Part shown: positions 8,706 to 16,938 of the stretch, one piece after another
Position numbering within the stretch: the stretch's first letter is position 1
Layout of the letters: each line of letters opens with the position of its first letter
Origin: CAYVGO01 sp964450725
GTDB lineage: Bacteria; Bacteroidota; Bacteroidia; Bacteroidales; UBA932
Length of the DNA: 52,976 nucleotides
Direction: 5' to 3'
Assembly: GCA_964450725.1 (NCBI GenBank)
Contig: CAYVGO010000010.1
Span: 1 to 52,976 of the forward strand
The notes under the pieces: model-generated
What the model was told of the DNA's origin: nothing
The model's database searches: none
The model's input: the letters and a program-made list of their open reading frames with translations, nothing else
Made by a program: the position numbers and the translations under genes

Positions 8706-9248
8706 CTATTTACAATAACTTGCTAATGATTGTGCTACTCCGTCTTTGGCAGAGACTTGAATATCTCGTACAGGAATCTGCCAGTCAATGTTCAGGTCTT
8801 TATCATTATAACAAATGGCATCTTCATGTTGTGGAGCATAGACGTTATCGACCTTGTAATTAAATATTGCAGTAGGAGAAAGTACGACAAATCCGTGAGC
8901 AAAGCCGCGTGGGATAAAGAGTTGCTTTTTGTTTTGTTCGGTTAACTCTACGGCAATGTGTTTGCCAAAGTAAGGAGAGCCTTTACGAATATCAACAGCC
9001 ACATCTAATACTGCTCCTTGTACAACACGTACTAATTTGGCTTGCGAGTATGGCTCTTTCTGAAAGTGTAATCCGCGTAAAACTCCGTACGAGGATTTAG
9101 ATTCATTGTCTTGAATAAATGAAACGCTACCGATATTTCGTAGAAACTCTTCCTGCTTGAAAGTTTCTACGAAGTATCCGCGTTCGTCACCCCAAACTTT
9201 AGGTTCAATGACCCATACGCCGGGTAATGAGGTTTCTGTAAATTGCAT
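8706..9248 (-). CDS. rfbC: dTDP-4-dehydrorhamnose 3,5-epimerase
   Basis: The 180-residue cupin enzyme epimerises dTDP-4-keto-6-deoxyglucose at C3 and C5, the third step of dTDP-L-rhamnose synthesis. Visible family marks are PGVWVIEPKVWGDERGYF at the N-terminus, the catalytic His in RGLHFQ (H61), VRVVQGAVLDVAVDIRKGSP, IPRGFAHGF, and the general-acid Tyr in FNYKVDNVY (Y131). Length is normal for RmlC/RfbC (about 180-190). The other rml genes are not in the window, so it is detached from the usual rmlBDA cluster. It lies third in the minus-strand operon, 23 nt after the head-GIN gene and 5 nt before the PAP2 gene. Confidence 0.95.
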   Translation of the reverse strand: MQFTETSLPGVWVIEPKVWGDERGYFVETFKQEEFLRNIGSVSFIQDNESKSSYGVLRGLHFQKEPYSQAKLVRVVQGAVLDVAVDIRKGSPYFGKHIAVELTEQNKKQLFIPRGFAHGFVVLSPTAIFNYKVDNVYAPQHEDAICYNDKDLNIDWQIPVRDIQVSAKDGVAQSLASYCK

Positions 9249-9271
9249 AGAGAAATTAAGATTTGGTAGGG

Positions 9272-10045
9272 TTATCTAACCTTAGAAAGACGTGCTCCGA
9301 TACTGATATTACTGTTAATGATTTTTCCGTCTCCCTTATATTCAATAGAACTACCGCTGCTTCCTGTAACATCTAATGTCTCACTCACGGTCATTTCAAG
9401 AGAACTCCCGGATGAAACTTTACACACAAGATTCTTTACGGTAAAATCAAAGGCATCGATTTTACTTCCGCTGGACATGTCTATGTTTATATCTCCGGCT
9501 GCACCTTTTAACTCCAAACTGCTACCCGAAGCTACCGATATAGCAGCATGGTTAAACTTGCCAAATAATTCGAGAGAACTTCCGCTGGAAAGCGACAGAT
9601 TATATCTTTCGGCACAAATCTTTCCTTCCAGTCTGCTTCCGCTGGCAACAGACATTTGTAATGCTTGAGACTTTAAGGAGTCAAGGATGTTAACATCACA
9701 ACCAGAACCGACAGATAATTTCTCTATGGTGGGTGTTGTGATATAAACAGTAGCATGCCTAACTCCCATTCCAAATAACTTCGGTTTTGGCTTTGCCGTA
9801 ACAATCAATGTTTGACCTTTTGTATGCGTTTCTATGGAAGACATAAAATCTTCACTTGCCTCTACGATTACTTCTGTAGAATCGGACTGCCGAAGTACGA
9901 CTTCTAATCCTGCAGAAACTTCGATGGAGGAAAATTCGGAAACATTACGGACTTCTTTTATCCTCGGCCCTCCAATCGCAGAACAACTGACAGTAAGAGC
10001 GATAACCATCAGACAGATAGCCATACTATAGAAAAGTGTTTTCAT
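9272..10045 (-). CDS. Head-GIN domain (DUF2807) lipoprotein
   Basis: A 257-residue lipoprotein (lipidated Cys at residue 21, in LTVSCS). The N-terminal part has the head-GIN pattern (RNVSEFSSIEVSAGLEVVLRQ), and from about residue 125 there are six short repeats built on SSGSSLE (VASGSRLEG, LSSGSSLEL, VASGSSLEL, MSSGSKIDA, VSSGSSLEM, GSSGSSIEY), which read as the rungs of a small right-handed beta-solenoid. The family (sometimes annotated putative auto-transporter adhesin) is common in Bacteroidota and has no defined biochemical role. It starts 9 nt after tpiA ends, so it is co-transcribed with it. Confidence 0.88.
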   Translation of the reverse strand: MKTLFYSMAICLMVIALTVSCSAIGGPRIKEVRNVSEFSSIEVSAGLEVVLRQSDSTEVIVEASEDFMSSIETHTKGQTLIVTAKPKPKLFGMGVRHATVYITTPTIEKLSVGSGCDVNILDSLKSQALQMSVASGSRLEGKICAERYNLSLSSGSSLELFGKFNHAAISVASGSSLELKGAAGDINIDMSSGSKIDAFDFTVKNLVCKVSSGSSLEMTVSETLDVTGSSGSSIEYKGDGKIINSNISIGARLSKVR

Positions 10046-10054
10046 CTTGTATTA

Positions 10055-10804
10055 TTAAAACGATTGTGTCAATGCAATAAAATCGTCTGCTTTTAGAGAT
10101 GCTCCACCAATCAATCCGCCATCAACATCGGGCTGAGCAAATATCTCTTTCGCATTAGAGGGATTACAACTACCTCCGTAAAGCAGTGGAGTTTGTGTTG
10201 CAGCGTTATATTTTTTCAATAACGTTTTTCTGATGAAAGCGTGCATTTCCTGTGCTTGTTGAGGAGTCGCAACTTTACCAGTACCAATAGCCCAAACAGG
10301 TTCGTAGGCAATAATGATTTTGGCGTACTCAGCATCTGTCAATTGAAATACAACCTCTTCTATTTGTGATTGAACTGTAGTGAAATGGTTGTTAGACTCT
10401 CTTTCTGATAATGTTTCACCAATACAGAAAATCGGGATAAGTTCTGCTTCTAATGCAAGTTTTATCTTTTGAATAAGAATTGGACTTGTATCTCCATAAT
10501 ATTGTCTGCGTTCCGAATGTCCTAAGATTACGTATTGACACCCTATACTTTGTAACATTGCGGCAGAAATTTCTCCGGTGTACGCTCCGCTTTTCATGTT
10601 GGCACAATTTTGCGCAGAAAGTCCAATAGACGTACCTTTAATTTTCTCAACACCGCAGCATAAGTGCGTAAATGGCGGTGCTATAATGACTTTCACGTCA
10701 GAGGGGATAGCATTCTTTTTTTCTGCGATTTGCGCAATTAAACTCATACCCTCATTAACAAGTGTATTCATTTTCCAGTTTCCGGCTACAATTTTTTGTC
10801 TCAT
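10055..10804 (-). CDS. tpiA: Triosephosphate isomerase
   Basis: This 249-residue TIM-barrel enzyme interconverts dihydroxyacetone phosphate and glyceraldehyde 3-phosphate in glycolysis. All active-site residues are present: K11 (AGNWKMN), H96 (ILGHSERR) and E168 (AYEPVWAIGTG), plus the phosphate-binding GGS and GGLIGGASL near the C-terminus. I take the ATG at 10804, giving MRQKIVAGNWK, rather than a TTG two codons upstream. It is the first gene of a four-gene operon, with a well-formed promoter at 10840-10871 on the same strand. Confidence 0.97.
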   Translation of the reverse strand: MRQKIVAGNWKMNTLVNEGMSLIAQIAEKKNAIPSDVKVIIAPPFTHLCCGVEKIKGTSIGLSAQNCANMKSGAYTGEISAAMLQSIGCQYVILGHSERRQYYGDTSPILIQKIKLALEAELIPIFCIGETLSERESNNHFTTVQSQIEEVVFQLTDAEYAKIIIAYEPVWAIGTGKVATPQQAQEMHAFIRKTLLKKYNAATQTPLLYGGSCNPSNAKEIFAQPDVDGGLIGGASLKADDFIALTQSF

Positions 10805-10839
10805 ATTCAAGTTAGTTTTAGTAAGAAATTAAACGGAGA

Positions 10840-10871
10840 CAAAAGTAGGAATTTAATTTTAAAAGGACAAA
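10840..10871 (-). promoter_or_regulatory. Bacteroidota-type promoter of the tpiA operon
   Basis: Read on the minus strand: -33 TTTG (10871-10868), a 20-nt spacer, then -7 TACTTTTG (10847-10840). This is a close match to TTTG/TAnnTTTG and is placed about 36 nt before the tpiA ATG. Confidence 0.8.
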
Positions 10872-11235
10872 TGCAATGAAAGGGTAAGATTAATTCAATA
10901 ATTAAGTCATGAAGATATAGTCTATTGTTAGGATTTGTGATTCTAAGGCAATCTCTTTCGAATTGTAACCAGATTCTTTATACATACATTTTATGGATTA
11001 AATTATATAATAACACTCGATCTGTATTTCTCATTTATTTGTAATATTCATGTAATAAGGTACTTGTTATCTATTTAAGATAATTTAAAATAGTGAAAAA
11101 AGCTTATATATCACAAGTGATTTTATATTTTTCTCATGTCGTATTCTGAATTACCTGCAAAAATGCTTGCAAATTATTTTTTTTCGATGTGTAAAAGTTT
11201 TAATCTGAAATCATTTTCACATTGTAAATATTGAT
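10872..11235. other. AT-rich intergenic stretch without a gene
   Basis: The region between the divergent tpiA and gdhA promoters is AT-rich. I find no open frame with coding character, no RNA gene and no strong hairpin. Confidence 0.6.
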
Positions 11236-11243
11236 TATCTTTG
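11236..11243 (+). promoter_or_regulatory. -7 element of the gdhA promoter
   Basis: TATCTTTG matches TAnnTTTG and lies 42 nt before the gdhA ATG at 11286. No exact TTTG is present at -33 (the best candidate is TTTT at about 11214). It overlaps an in-frame TTG at 11241, which rules that codon out as a start. Confidence 0.55.
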
Positions 11244-11285
11244 CACCCGAATTTATTTTTAATACTTAATCTATCAGAAATCAGA

Positions 11286-12623
11286 ATGAAAGCACAAGAA
11301 ATTCTGCAGCAATTATCGCAAAAACATCCGGGAGAACCCGAGTTTTTGCAAGCCGTAAGTGAAATACTCTTATCTATTGAAGAGGAGTATAACAAGCATC
11401 CCGAATTTGAGGAAGCAAAGATTATTGAACGCTTAATAGAACCCGACAGAACCTTTATATTTAAAGTTCCTTGGGTGGACGATAAAGGGAAAGTACAGGT
11501 AAATATAGGTTATCGAGTACAGTTCAATAACGCGATTGGTCCTTACAAAGGCGGATTACGTTTTCATAAATCTGTAAACTTATCGATTTTGAAATTCTTG
11601 GGGTTTGAGCAGATATTTAAAAATTCTCTAACCACACTACCGATGGGTGGAGCAAAAGGTGGTTCTGATTTCGACCCGAGGGGAAAATCAGATAATGAAG
11701 TGATGAGATTTTGTCACTCTTTTATGTCTGAACTTTGGAGACATATAGGTCCCGCTACAGATGTACCCGCCGGTGACATCGGAGTTGGAGGACGAGAAAT
11801 CGGATATTTTTATGGAATGTACAAAAAATTAGCCCTTGAAAATACGGGTGTACTAACCGGTAAAGGATTGTCTTACGGAGGCTCATTAATTCGTCCGGAG
11901 GCTACAGGTTATGGTAATTTATACTTTTTAATGGAAATGTTGAAAGAAAAAGGTATCCGTACTTTAGAAGGAAAAACTTGTTTGGTTTCCGGTTCTGGTA
12001 ATGTTTCTCAATATACGGTTGAGAAAGTTAACGATTTGGGAGGAAAAGTGGTAACACTTTCTGACAGTGATGGATATATTTACGACCCTGCCGGTATTAC
12101 TTCTGAAAAACTCGCTTTTGTTTTCGAACTTAAGAATGTACGTCGAGGAAGAATTAAAGAATATGCTGACAAATTCGGAGTAAAATATGTAGAGGGTGCA
12201 AAACCTTGGGGAGAAAAAGGAGATATAGCACTACCCAGTGCCACTCAAAATGAAATCAATAAAGATGATGCAGAAATGTTGATTAAAAACGGTTGCATAG
12301 CAGTGTCTGAAGGAGCAAATATGCCTTCAACGCCAGAAGCTATTGCTGTTTATAAAAAGGCTCAAATTATGTATGGACCGGGAAAAGCTGCCAATGCCGG
12401 AGGAGTAGCTACTTCTGGATTAGAGATGTCCCAAAATGCTATGCACTTGGCTTGGACACGAGAAGAGGTAGATGCAAGATTACAGCAAATTATGAAAAAT
12501 ATTCATGCTGCATGTGTAAAATACGGAAAAACGGCTTCGGGTTATATTGATTATGAGAAAGGAGCCAACATTGCCGGATTTATGAAAGTTGCCAATGCTA
12601 TGTTAGCTCATGGCGTAATATAA
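11286..12623 (+). CDS. gdhA: NADP-type glutamate dehydrogenase, hexameric
   Basis: The 445-residue enzyme makes glutamate from 2-oxoglutarate and ammonium. The N-terminal dimerisation/substrate domain holds GPYKGGLRFH (K88) and PMGGAKGGSDFDP (catalytic K124), then VPAGDIGVGGREIGY; the Rossmann domain follows with VSGSGNVSQYT. Length and the extended N-terminus fit the about 445-residue bacterial GdhA group, usually NADPH-linked (cofactor preference inferred from family). The ATG at 11286 gives MKAQEILQQL, the expected N-terminus. The gene is monocistronic, with a promoter at 11236 and a terminator at 12655. Confidence 0.96.
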   Translation: MKAQEILQQLSQKHPGEPEFLQAVSEILLSIEEEYNKHPEFEEAKIIERLIEPDRTFIFKVPWVDDKGKVQVNIGYRVQFNNAIGPYKGGLRFHKSVNLSILKFLGFEQIFKNSLTTLPMGGAKGGSDFDPRGKSDNEVMRFCHSFMSELWRHIGPATDVPAGDIGVGGREIGYFYGMYKKLALENTGVLTGKGLSYGGSLIRPEATGYGNLYFLMEMLKEKGIRTLEGKTCLVSGSGNVSQYTVEKVNDLGGKVVTLSDSDGYIYDPAGITSEKLAFVFELKNVRRGRIKEYADKFGVKYVEGAKPWGEKGDIALPSATQNEINKDDAEMLIKNGCIAVSEGANMPSTPEAIAVYKKAQIMYGPGKAANAGGVATSGLEMSQNAMHLAWTREEVDARLQQIMKNIHAACVKYGKTASGYIDYEKGANIAGFMKVANAMLAHGVI

Positions 12624-12654
12624 AAGAGGAAAGTTTTAATAAAACATGAATGGG

Positions 12655-12691
12655 AAATCGGATGTAAGCAATGACTTATGTCCGATTTTTT
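12655..12691 (+). terminator. Intrinsic terminator after gdhA
   Basis: A 14-bp stem (12655-12668 with 12675-12688, including two G-U wobbles) and a 6-nt loop, followed by a T run to 12691. It overlaps the end of the convergent gene at 12693 and could serve both strands. Confidence 0.85.
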
Positions 12692-12692
12692 A

Positions 12693-13304
12693 TTATCGTA
12701 TTTGTACCGTCAACATTTCCTGACTGCCTATAAAACCTCGCAACACATCATCAATAGCCACTTTTCCTACACCCGATGGTGTTCCTGTAAAAATTAAATC
12801 TCCGATTTTTAAGGTAAAATACTGTGATACGTAAGCAATAATTGCGTCAAATTTCATAATCATATCTTTACTGTTTCCACGTTGTACGACAGTTTCATTT
12901 TTGATAAGGCTAAAATCAATAGAGTGTAAATCAGAAAAAGTATTCACGGGCAAAAACTCAGTTGAAATCGGCGCAGAAAAATCAAAAGATTTAGATATTT
13001 CCCATGGCTCTCCTTTTTCTTTACATTTTTTTTGCAGATCGCGAGCCGTAAAATCAATTCCTAATCCGATAGCATCATAATATCGATGAGCAAATTGTTC
13101 GGATATTGATTTTCCGACTTTACAGATACGCAACACTAATTCAATTTCGTGCTGAAAATCATTCGTAAAGTCAGGAATATATACATCACTACCGTTTTTG
13201 ACTAATGCAGTATCTGGTTTCATAAAAATAGCCGGTCGTGCATGAGTGCTTTTCATCTCTTCATTATGAGCAGCATAATTATGGCCAATACAAATAATTT
13301 TCAT
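12693..13304 (-). CDS. Fumarylacetoacetate hydrolase (FAH)-family protein
   Basis: A 203-residue single-domain FAH-fold protein, the size of FAHD1/YcgM-like acylpyruvases and oxaloacetate decarboxylases rather than true fumarylacetoacetase. Characteristic parts are the N-terminal KIICIGHNYAAHNEEM, FMKPDTALV, the metal-binding HEIELVLRI, the GIDFTARDLQ block, WEISKSFD and the glycine-rich IFTGTPSGVG. It probably cleaves a C-C bond in a small oxo-acid using Mg2+ or Mn2+ (family knowledge); the substrate is unknown. It stands alone on the minus strand and converges with gdhA. Confidence 0.9.
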   Translation of the reverse strand: MKIICIGHNYAAHNEEMKSTHARPAIFMKPDTALVKNGSDVYIPDFTNDFQHEIELVLRICKVGKSISEQFAHRYYDAIGLGIDFTARDLQKKCKEKGEPWEISKSFDFSAPISTEFLPVNTFSDLHSIDFSLIKNETVVQRGNSKDMIMKFDAIIAYVSQYFTLKIGDLIFTGTPSGVGKVAIDDVLRGFIGSQEMLTVQIR

Positions 13305-13368
13305 ACGTAAATAATTTTAAAATAGAAAATAAAAGAACGTCTTACGAAAAGTCAACAATTTAGACGAA

Positions 13369-13400
13369 AAAGCGACAAAATGTAATGATTTTGTCGCTTT
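13369..13400 (-). terminator. Intrinsic terminator after the OmpH-like gene
   Basis: A perfect 13-bp stem (13388-13400 with 13369-13381) and a 6-nt loop; read on the minus strand it is followed by a run of T. It lies 22 nt past the stop codon of the OmpH-like gene. Confidence 0.85.
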
Positions 13401-13422
13401 AATTTGTATGAGAATATAGAGA

Positions 13423-14070
13423 TTACTTAGTTTTATAGGCTTTATTTAATCCGACTAAAACATCTGTTGTAATATTTAATTTGGGGTCTGCGGTAAGCAC
13501 TACTGCAGATGTAGAAACATTACTCAAAATCATAGAATACCCTTTGGTTACATTATATTCTGCAATATAACTCTGGATAGCATGCATAATTTTACGCATC
13601 ATCACGGCTTCCTCTTCACTTAACTCTGCGTTTAATTTTTGTTGCAATGTCAGCAAATCTTGTTGTTTCTTTTGTAATTCTCCCTGCATTTGTTCTAATT
13701 TACTTCTAACTTCCAATCCTTTTTCTGCAGACTCTTGAAATGCCGCAGCTTCTTTTTCAAATCTTTTTCGACGAGTAGAAAAATCTTCGTCTTTTTTCTT
13801 TGCTGAAATTTCAAACTCTCCGCGCAAATCTTTATACAATTGGTAATTTTGGACGATACTGTCAAGATTAACATAAGCAATTCCACCTGAGTAGGTTGTG
13901 CGATTTTGTGCTTCATTGATGCTTGACAAATCTGCACCTAATTCTATTTCTTTTGTTTTTGTAGAGTCGGACGTAGAAGCCGAAGAACTTTTGTCTCCGC
14001 CATTGGTACAAGCCCATAAAACAAACACTGAAAGTAATACAGTAAAAACATTCAAAAGTTTAGTATTCAT
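13423..14070 (-). CDS. OmpH/Skp-like lipoprotein chaperone
   Basis: A 215-residue exported protein starting MNTKLLNVFTVLLSVFVLWAC, with the lipidated Cys at residue 21. Residues about 55-60 (IAYVNLDSI) begin the OmpH/Skp core; about 80-160 form a long charged coiled coil (FEKEAAAFQESAEKGL ... LQKKQQDLLTLQQKL), and the C-terminus closes with YSMILSNVSTSAVVLTADPKLNIT, the usual beta segment. Skp-like proteins hold unfolded outer-membrane proteins in the periplasm with these tentacles. The lipid anchor is a variation on soluble E. coli Skp. The ATG at 14070 is preferred to an upstream in-frame codon because of the signal peptide and the promoter at 14098. Confidence 0.88.
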   Translation of the reverse strand: MNTKLLNVFTVLLSVFVLWACTNGGDKSSSASTSDSTKTKEIELGADLSSINEAQNRTTYSGGIAYVNLDSIVQNYQLYKDLRGEFEISAKKKDEDFSTRRKRFEKEAAAFQESAEKGLEVRSKLEQMQGELQKKQQDLLTLQQKLNAELSEEEAVMMRKIMHAIQSYIAEYNVTKGYSMILSNVSTSAVVLTADPKLNITTDVLVGLNKAYKTK

Positions 14071-14097
14071 AAATTGTTTTGATAAAAAGTGAGGTTG

Positions 14098-14130
14098 CAA
14101 AGGTAATAAAAAAAATGAGAACGTCGCAAA
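14098..14130 (-). promoter_or_regulatory. Bacteroidota-type promoter of the OmpH-like gene
   Basis: On the minus strand: TTTG (14130-14127), 21-nt spacer, TACCTTTG (14105-14098), then 27 nt to the ATG at 14070. Confidence 0.78.
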
Positions 14131-14146
14131 TTTGATTTAACAATAA

Positions 14147-14174
14147 AAAAACCGTCGAATGTTCGACGGTTTTT
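14147..14174 (-). terminator. Intrinsic terminator after the lipocalin-like gene
   Basis: A stem of about 13 bp (14147-14159 with 14162-14174, core CCGTCGAA/TTCGACGG) with A/T runs on both outer sides, so it can work in either direction. It lies about 30 nt past the end of the gene at 14204. Confidence 0.85.
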
Positions 14175-14203
14175 ATTATAGAATAATACAAAGAGACAAG
14201 TTA

Positions 14204-14806
14204 TTATTTTTTCGTAAAAGAAAATACAGTTTCCACATCAATCTTTATTAATGATAAGAATGTTTCATAAGGCTTAATTTCTTCTTTGATTGTCGCCGCT
14301 TCTAAGGCATCAAACATCCCTTGGCTTAAGGCAAAATCTATAGCCTCTACTAAAGTCATAGATTTGACAAATTGATATTTTAAATCAGTGTCTGTTAAGG
14401 TTGTGATGTCAAAAGGTAAAGAAATCCCGTTATCAATTATTGTCAATTTCTTTCCAGATCTTTTGTATGTTGCTTTTGATACGTTCACTTCTTGTTCAGA
14501 ACTTGTTTTCATAATGAGGGAGTCTTTTGATGTAAATTTATAAGTTTCCTCTACACCTGCTTCCGGGGAAATTGTAGTATCTTGCTCAAATTGTTTTATT
14601 ACATCTCCTACATTCACACTTCCTATTGGCGGAATTTGATCTAAGTTTATGGAAGTTTTTATTTTTATTTTCAACTTTTGACTTTGTACAAGCCATGTAC
14701 CAACAATAGGCACTTCGGGTTCTTCATTCTCCTTATCTCCACAAGAGGTAAACAATAGACTTACGGCAAGCAGAAGAGCAGTAGATAAGAACAATATTTT
14801 TTTCAT
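14204..14806 (-). CDS. Lipocalin-like lipoprotein of unknown role
   Basis: The 200-residue product starts MKKILFLSTALLLAVSLLFTSC, a lipoprotein signal peptide with Cys at residue 22. It continues with an acidic linker (GDKENEEPEVP) and the IVGTWLVQS opening typical of small Bacteroidota lipocalin-like (calycin) proteins, then strand-like segments such as EETYKFTSKDSLIM and YKRSGKKLTIID. The C-terminal third is more helical (SMTLVEAIDFALSQGM). Family membership is inferred from the GTW motif and overall pattern; I cannot name a ligand. The ATG at 14806 is chosen for the signal peptide and the promoter at 14837. Confidence 0.7.
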   Translation of the reverse strand: MKKILFLSTALLLAVSLLFTSCGDKENEEPEVPIVGTWLVQSQKLKIKIKTSINLDQIPPIGSVNVGDVIKQFEQDTTISPEAGVEETYKFTSKDSLIMKTSSEQEVNVSKATYKRSGKKLTIIDNGISLPFDITTLTDTDLKYQFVKSMTLVEAIDFALSQGMFDALEAATIKEEIKPYETFLSLIKIDVETVFSFTKK

Positions 14807-14836
14807 AGTTAAATCAAATTTAAAAATTAAGCCCTG

Positions 14837-14867
14837 CAAAGGTATGCTCTTTTTTTTATAGAGCAAA
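14837..14867 (-). promoter_or_regulatory. Bacteroidota-type promoter of the lipocalin-like gene
   Basis: On the minus strand: TTTG (14867-14864), 19-nt spacer, TACCTTTG (14844-14837), 30 nt before the ATG at 14806. Confidence 0.8.
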
Positions 14868-15017
14868 GATTTAAATGTTAAATTTGCATTGACATATTGA
14901 GACAAACGCCTTCTTGTTCCTCCCTTGTAATTCATACTTTTGAATCGACCGAGTGTTAATAATTGAGAACATTGCAAACGTATGTGAAAACAGCATACTC
15001 CAATTGCGAAATGACAT

Positions 15018-15025
15018 TACCTTTG
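15018..15025 (+). promoter_or_regulatory. -7 element upstream of the DUF1573 gene
   Basis: TACCTTTG fits the -7 consensus and lies 29 nt before the ATG at 15055. No good -33 box is visible. Confidence 0.5.
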
Positions 15026-15054
15026 TCAACTTAATTTTAAACATTAAAAGACAT

Positions 15055-15531
15055 ATGAAATCTTTAGTATTCTTTGGTTCGTTATTCTTTTTAAGTCTTG
15101 GGCTTTACGCTCAAACCTCAGACAGTACCAAGCAAAAAAATGCTCCGAACATTCAATTTGTTAAGCCAGAACATAACTTCGGAACGATTGCTTACCAAGC
15201 TAATGGTAATTGTGAGTTTGAATTTACAAATACAGGTACTCTTCCATTAATTATTACCCGTGCTAACGCTTCTTGCGGATGTACACAACCTACTTATCCA
15301 CAACAACCCATTCCTCCCGGAGGTAAAGGAGTGATTAAGGTTACTTATGATACTAAAAGAATAGGTCCCTTTGTGAAATCTATAAGTATAGGACATAATG
15401 CAGAGGAATTTGGAGTCCAACCGGTAGTTTTGATTATTCGAGGAGAAGTGTTGTCTCCGAAAGAAGAAAAAAAGAATAAACCGGAGGAGATTCAAGCCAT
15501 CCCGGTAACTAAACAATTGGAAAAAAAGTAG
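15055..15531 (+). CDS. DUF1573 exported protein
   Basis: A 158-residue protein with a signal peptide (MKSLVFFGSLFFLSLGLYA). The rest is one Ig-like/ASPM-SPD2-Hydin-type beta sandwich of the DUF1573 family: PEHNFGTIAYQANGNCEFEF, FTNTGTLPLIITRANASCGC, PGGKGVIKVTYDTKRIGPFVK and VLIIRGEV. The paired Cys in SCGCT are a family hallmark. A Lys/Glu-rich tail follows. Function is unknown; these proteins are secreted and abundant in Bacteroidota. The DUF4251 gene starts 9 nt downstream, making an operon with it and the gene at 16019. Confidence 0.92.
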   Translation: MKSLVFFGSLFFLSLGLYAQTSDSTKQKNAPNIQFVKPEHNFGTIAYQANGNCEFEFTNTGTLPLIITRANASCGCTQPTYPQQPIPPGGKGVIKVTYDTKRIGPFVKSISIGHNAEEFGVQPVVLIIRGEVLSPKEEKKNKPEEIQAIPVTKQLEKK

Positions 15532-15540
15532 TGTAATGCC

Positions 15541-16029
15541 ATGAAACGTTATTTATTTGTTCTTATCCTGCTATGTTTAGGATTTTCTCAATTAGTGATG
15601 AGCCAAGAGTTCAAAATAGACTCCTTGGTAGAACATAAGCGTTTCTATTTAAACATTGATAAGGTTAATCCGTCAGGTCAATATAATACCAGTAATCTTT
15701 TTCAGAGTGGTGGTTGGTTTTTAAAAGTGCATACAGATTCAGTAACGGCTTATTTACCTTATATTGGCCGAGTGTACTCAGGGATGTCGGCACTTGATAG
15801 TCGCGGAGGTATTGAGTTTGAGGGTCTATACACAAACTATCAAGTGAAATATAATGCCAAACGTAAGGTTTATGATATTTCTTTTCGGGTAAGAGGAGAA
15901 GATAATGATCACTATTCTGTGTATATCAGTTTGACAACCTCCGGCTATGTAACTTTACGTTTAAGTAGTAATTATCGCCAATCTATCAGTTATTCCGGAC
16001 AATTGACAGTTATTGCCGATGACGAATAA
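15541..16029 (+). CDS. DUF4251 exported protein
   Basis: A 162-residue secreted protein (signal peptide MKRYLFVLILLCLGFSQLVM, then SQEF). The DUF4251 pattern is recognisable: FYLNIDKVNPSGQYNTSN, FLKVHTDSVTAYLPYIGRVY, then a run of beta strands. The role of the family is unknown. Its last 11 nt overlap the start of the next gene (ATG at 16019), which points to translational coupling. Confidence 0.86.
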   Translation: MKRYLFVLILLCLGFSQLVMSQEFKIDSLVEHKRFYLNIDKVNPSGQYNTSNLFQSGGWFLKVHTDSVTAYLPYIGRVYSGMSALDSRGGIEFEGLYTNYQVKYNAKRKVYDISFRVRGEDNDHYSVYISLTTSGYVTLRLSSNYRQSISYSGQLTVIADDE

Positions 16030-16804
16030 CTTTACACAGCAAGCAACCCACTTTCTATCATGTTACGGGCGTATTAAACCAATAGAGTTTGATACGCCTT
16101 TTTTATTATTATCTGTCGAAGACTCTTCTCTCTTATTTCACTTAATAACACTGCCCCATGTTGTTACAGATCCTTTCTTTTTTCAAAACATGACATTACA
16201 TTTTGAGCAACAAGGATATCAAATCATTCATTTGTGGGAAGACCGGTGGCGACAACAACAAACGTTGTTACAGCAAAGCATTAATTATAGGTTTGGACAT
16301 GCTCAGCGAATTTTTGCAAGACATACCACTGTAAATCGTATTGATACGTCAATTGCTCTCAATTTCTTAACCCAAAACCATGTTTTATCAGGGACTAACT
16401 GTCGCTATCATTTCGGACTGTATTATCAAGAACAATTAGTTTCTGTAGCAAGTTTCAGTAATAGACGAATGCTAACCTACACCTTACCTCACAGAACATC
16501 TTATGAGTGGGTACGATATTCTACTTTGTCTAACATTACTGTTGTCGGAGGGTTGAGTAAAATGTTGAAGACCTTTATCAGACATAAACAGCCAGACCAT
16601 ATTATGACATATTGTGATATGGACTTCAGTATGGCATCGGGCTTTCAAAAAGTTGGATTTAAGATAGTTCAAATCATGCCGCCGCTAATGTTCTCTATAG
16701 ACAAAGATTTACGACGTAACTACAAAATATCATCCGAAAATGCAATACGTTATTATACGACCGGTAACTTAAAGTTAGAGTTCGATTCTATGAGTTTCAG
16801 ATAG
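16019..16804 (+). CDS. Vsr/homing-endonuclease-related protein, function unknown
   Basis: This 261-residue soluble protein has no signal peptide. Residues about 55-100 (LHFEQQGYQIIHLWEDRWRQ, then FGHAQRIFARHT) resemble the tail of Vsr-like nuclease domains (GyxliHIwEdeW ... riyAR). The C-terminal half (FLTQNHVLSG, FGLYYQEQLVSVASF, YEWVRYSTL, TVVGGLSKMLKTFI, HIMTYCDMDFS, FQKVGFKIV) matches a module seen in phage homing-endonuclease-like proteins, with a GNAT-like look. No catalytic Asp/His cluster or zinc ribbon is seen in the N-terminal part, so nuclease activity is doubtful. Similar chromosomal proteins occur across Bacteroidota (from memory). It overlaps the DUF4251 gene by 11 nt; the ATG at 16019 is used rather than a TTG at 16013. 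Confidence 0.7.
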   Translation: MTNNFTQQATHFLSCYGRIKPIEFDTPFLLLSVEDSSLLFHLITLPHVVTDPFFFQNMTLHFEQQGYQIIHLWEDRWRQQQTLLQQSINYRFGHAQRIFARHTTVNRIDTSIALNFLTQNHVLSGTNCRYHFGLYYQEQLVSVASFSNRRMLTYTLPHRTSYEWVRYSTLSNITVVGGLSKMLKTFIRHKQPDHIMTYCDMDFSMASGFQKVGFKIVQIMPPLMFSIDKDLRRNYKISSENAIRYYTTGNLKLEFDSMSFR

Positions 16805-16879
16805 GAAATGTTTGTATCGTCAAATGCAAGAGGTTGTTTTTACTCATTAATTTTACTTTTCCTTGAGTCGTGAGTATCA

Positions 16880-16911
16880 TTTGCAAAATTCGGAACCAAT
16901 TTGTACTTTTG
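16880..16911 (+). promoter_or_regulatory. Bacteroidota-type promoter of the DUF3127-cvpA operon
   Basis: TTTG (16880-16883), 20-nt spacer, TACTTTTG (16904-16911), 27 nt before the ATG at 16939. Confidence 0.82.
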
Positions 16912-16938
16912 CACACTTACAATTAAAAGTTTAATATC

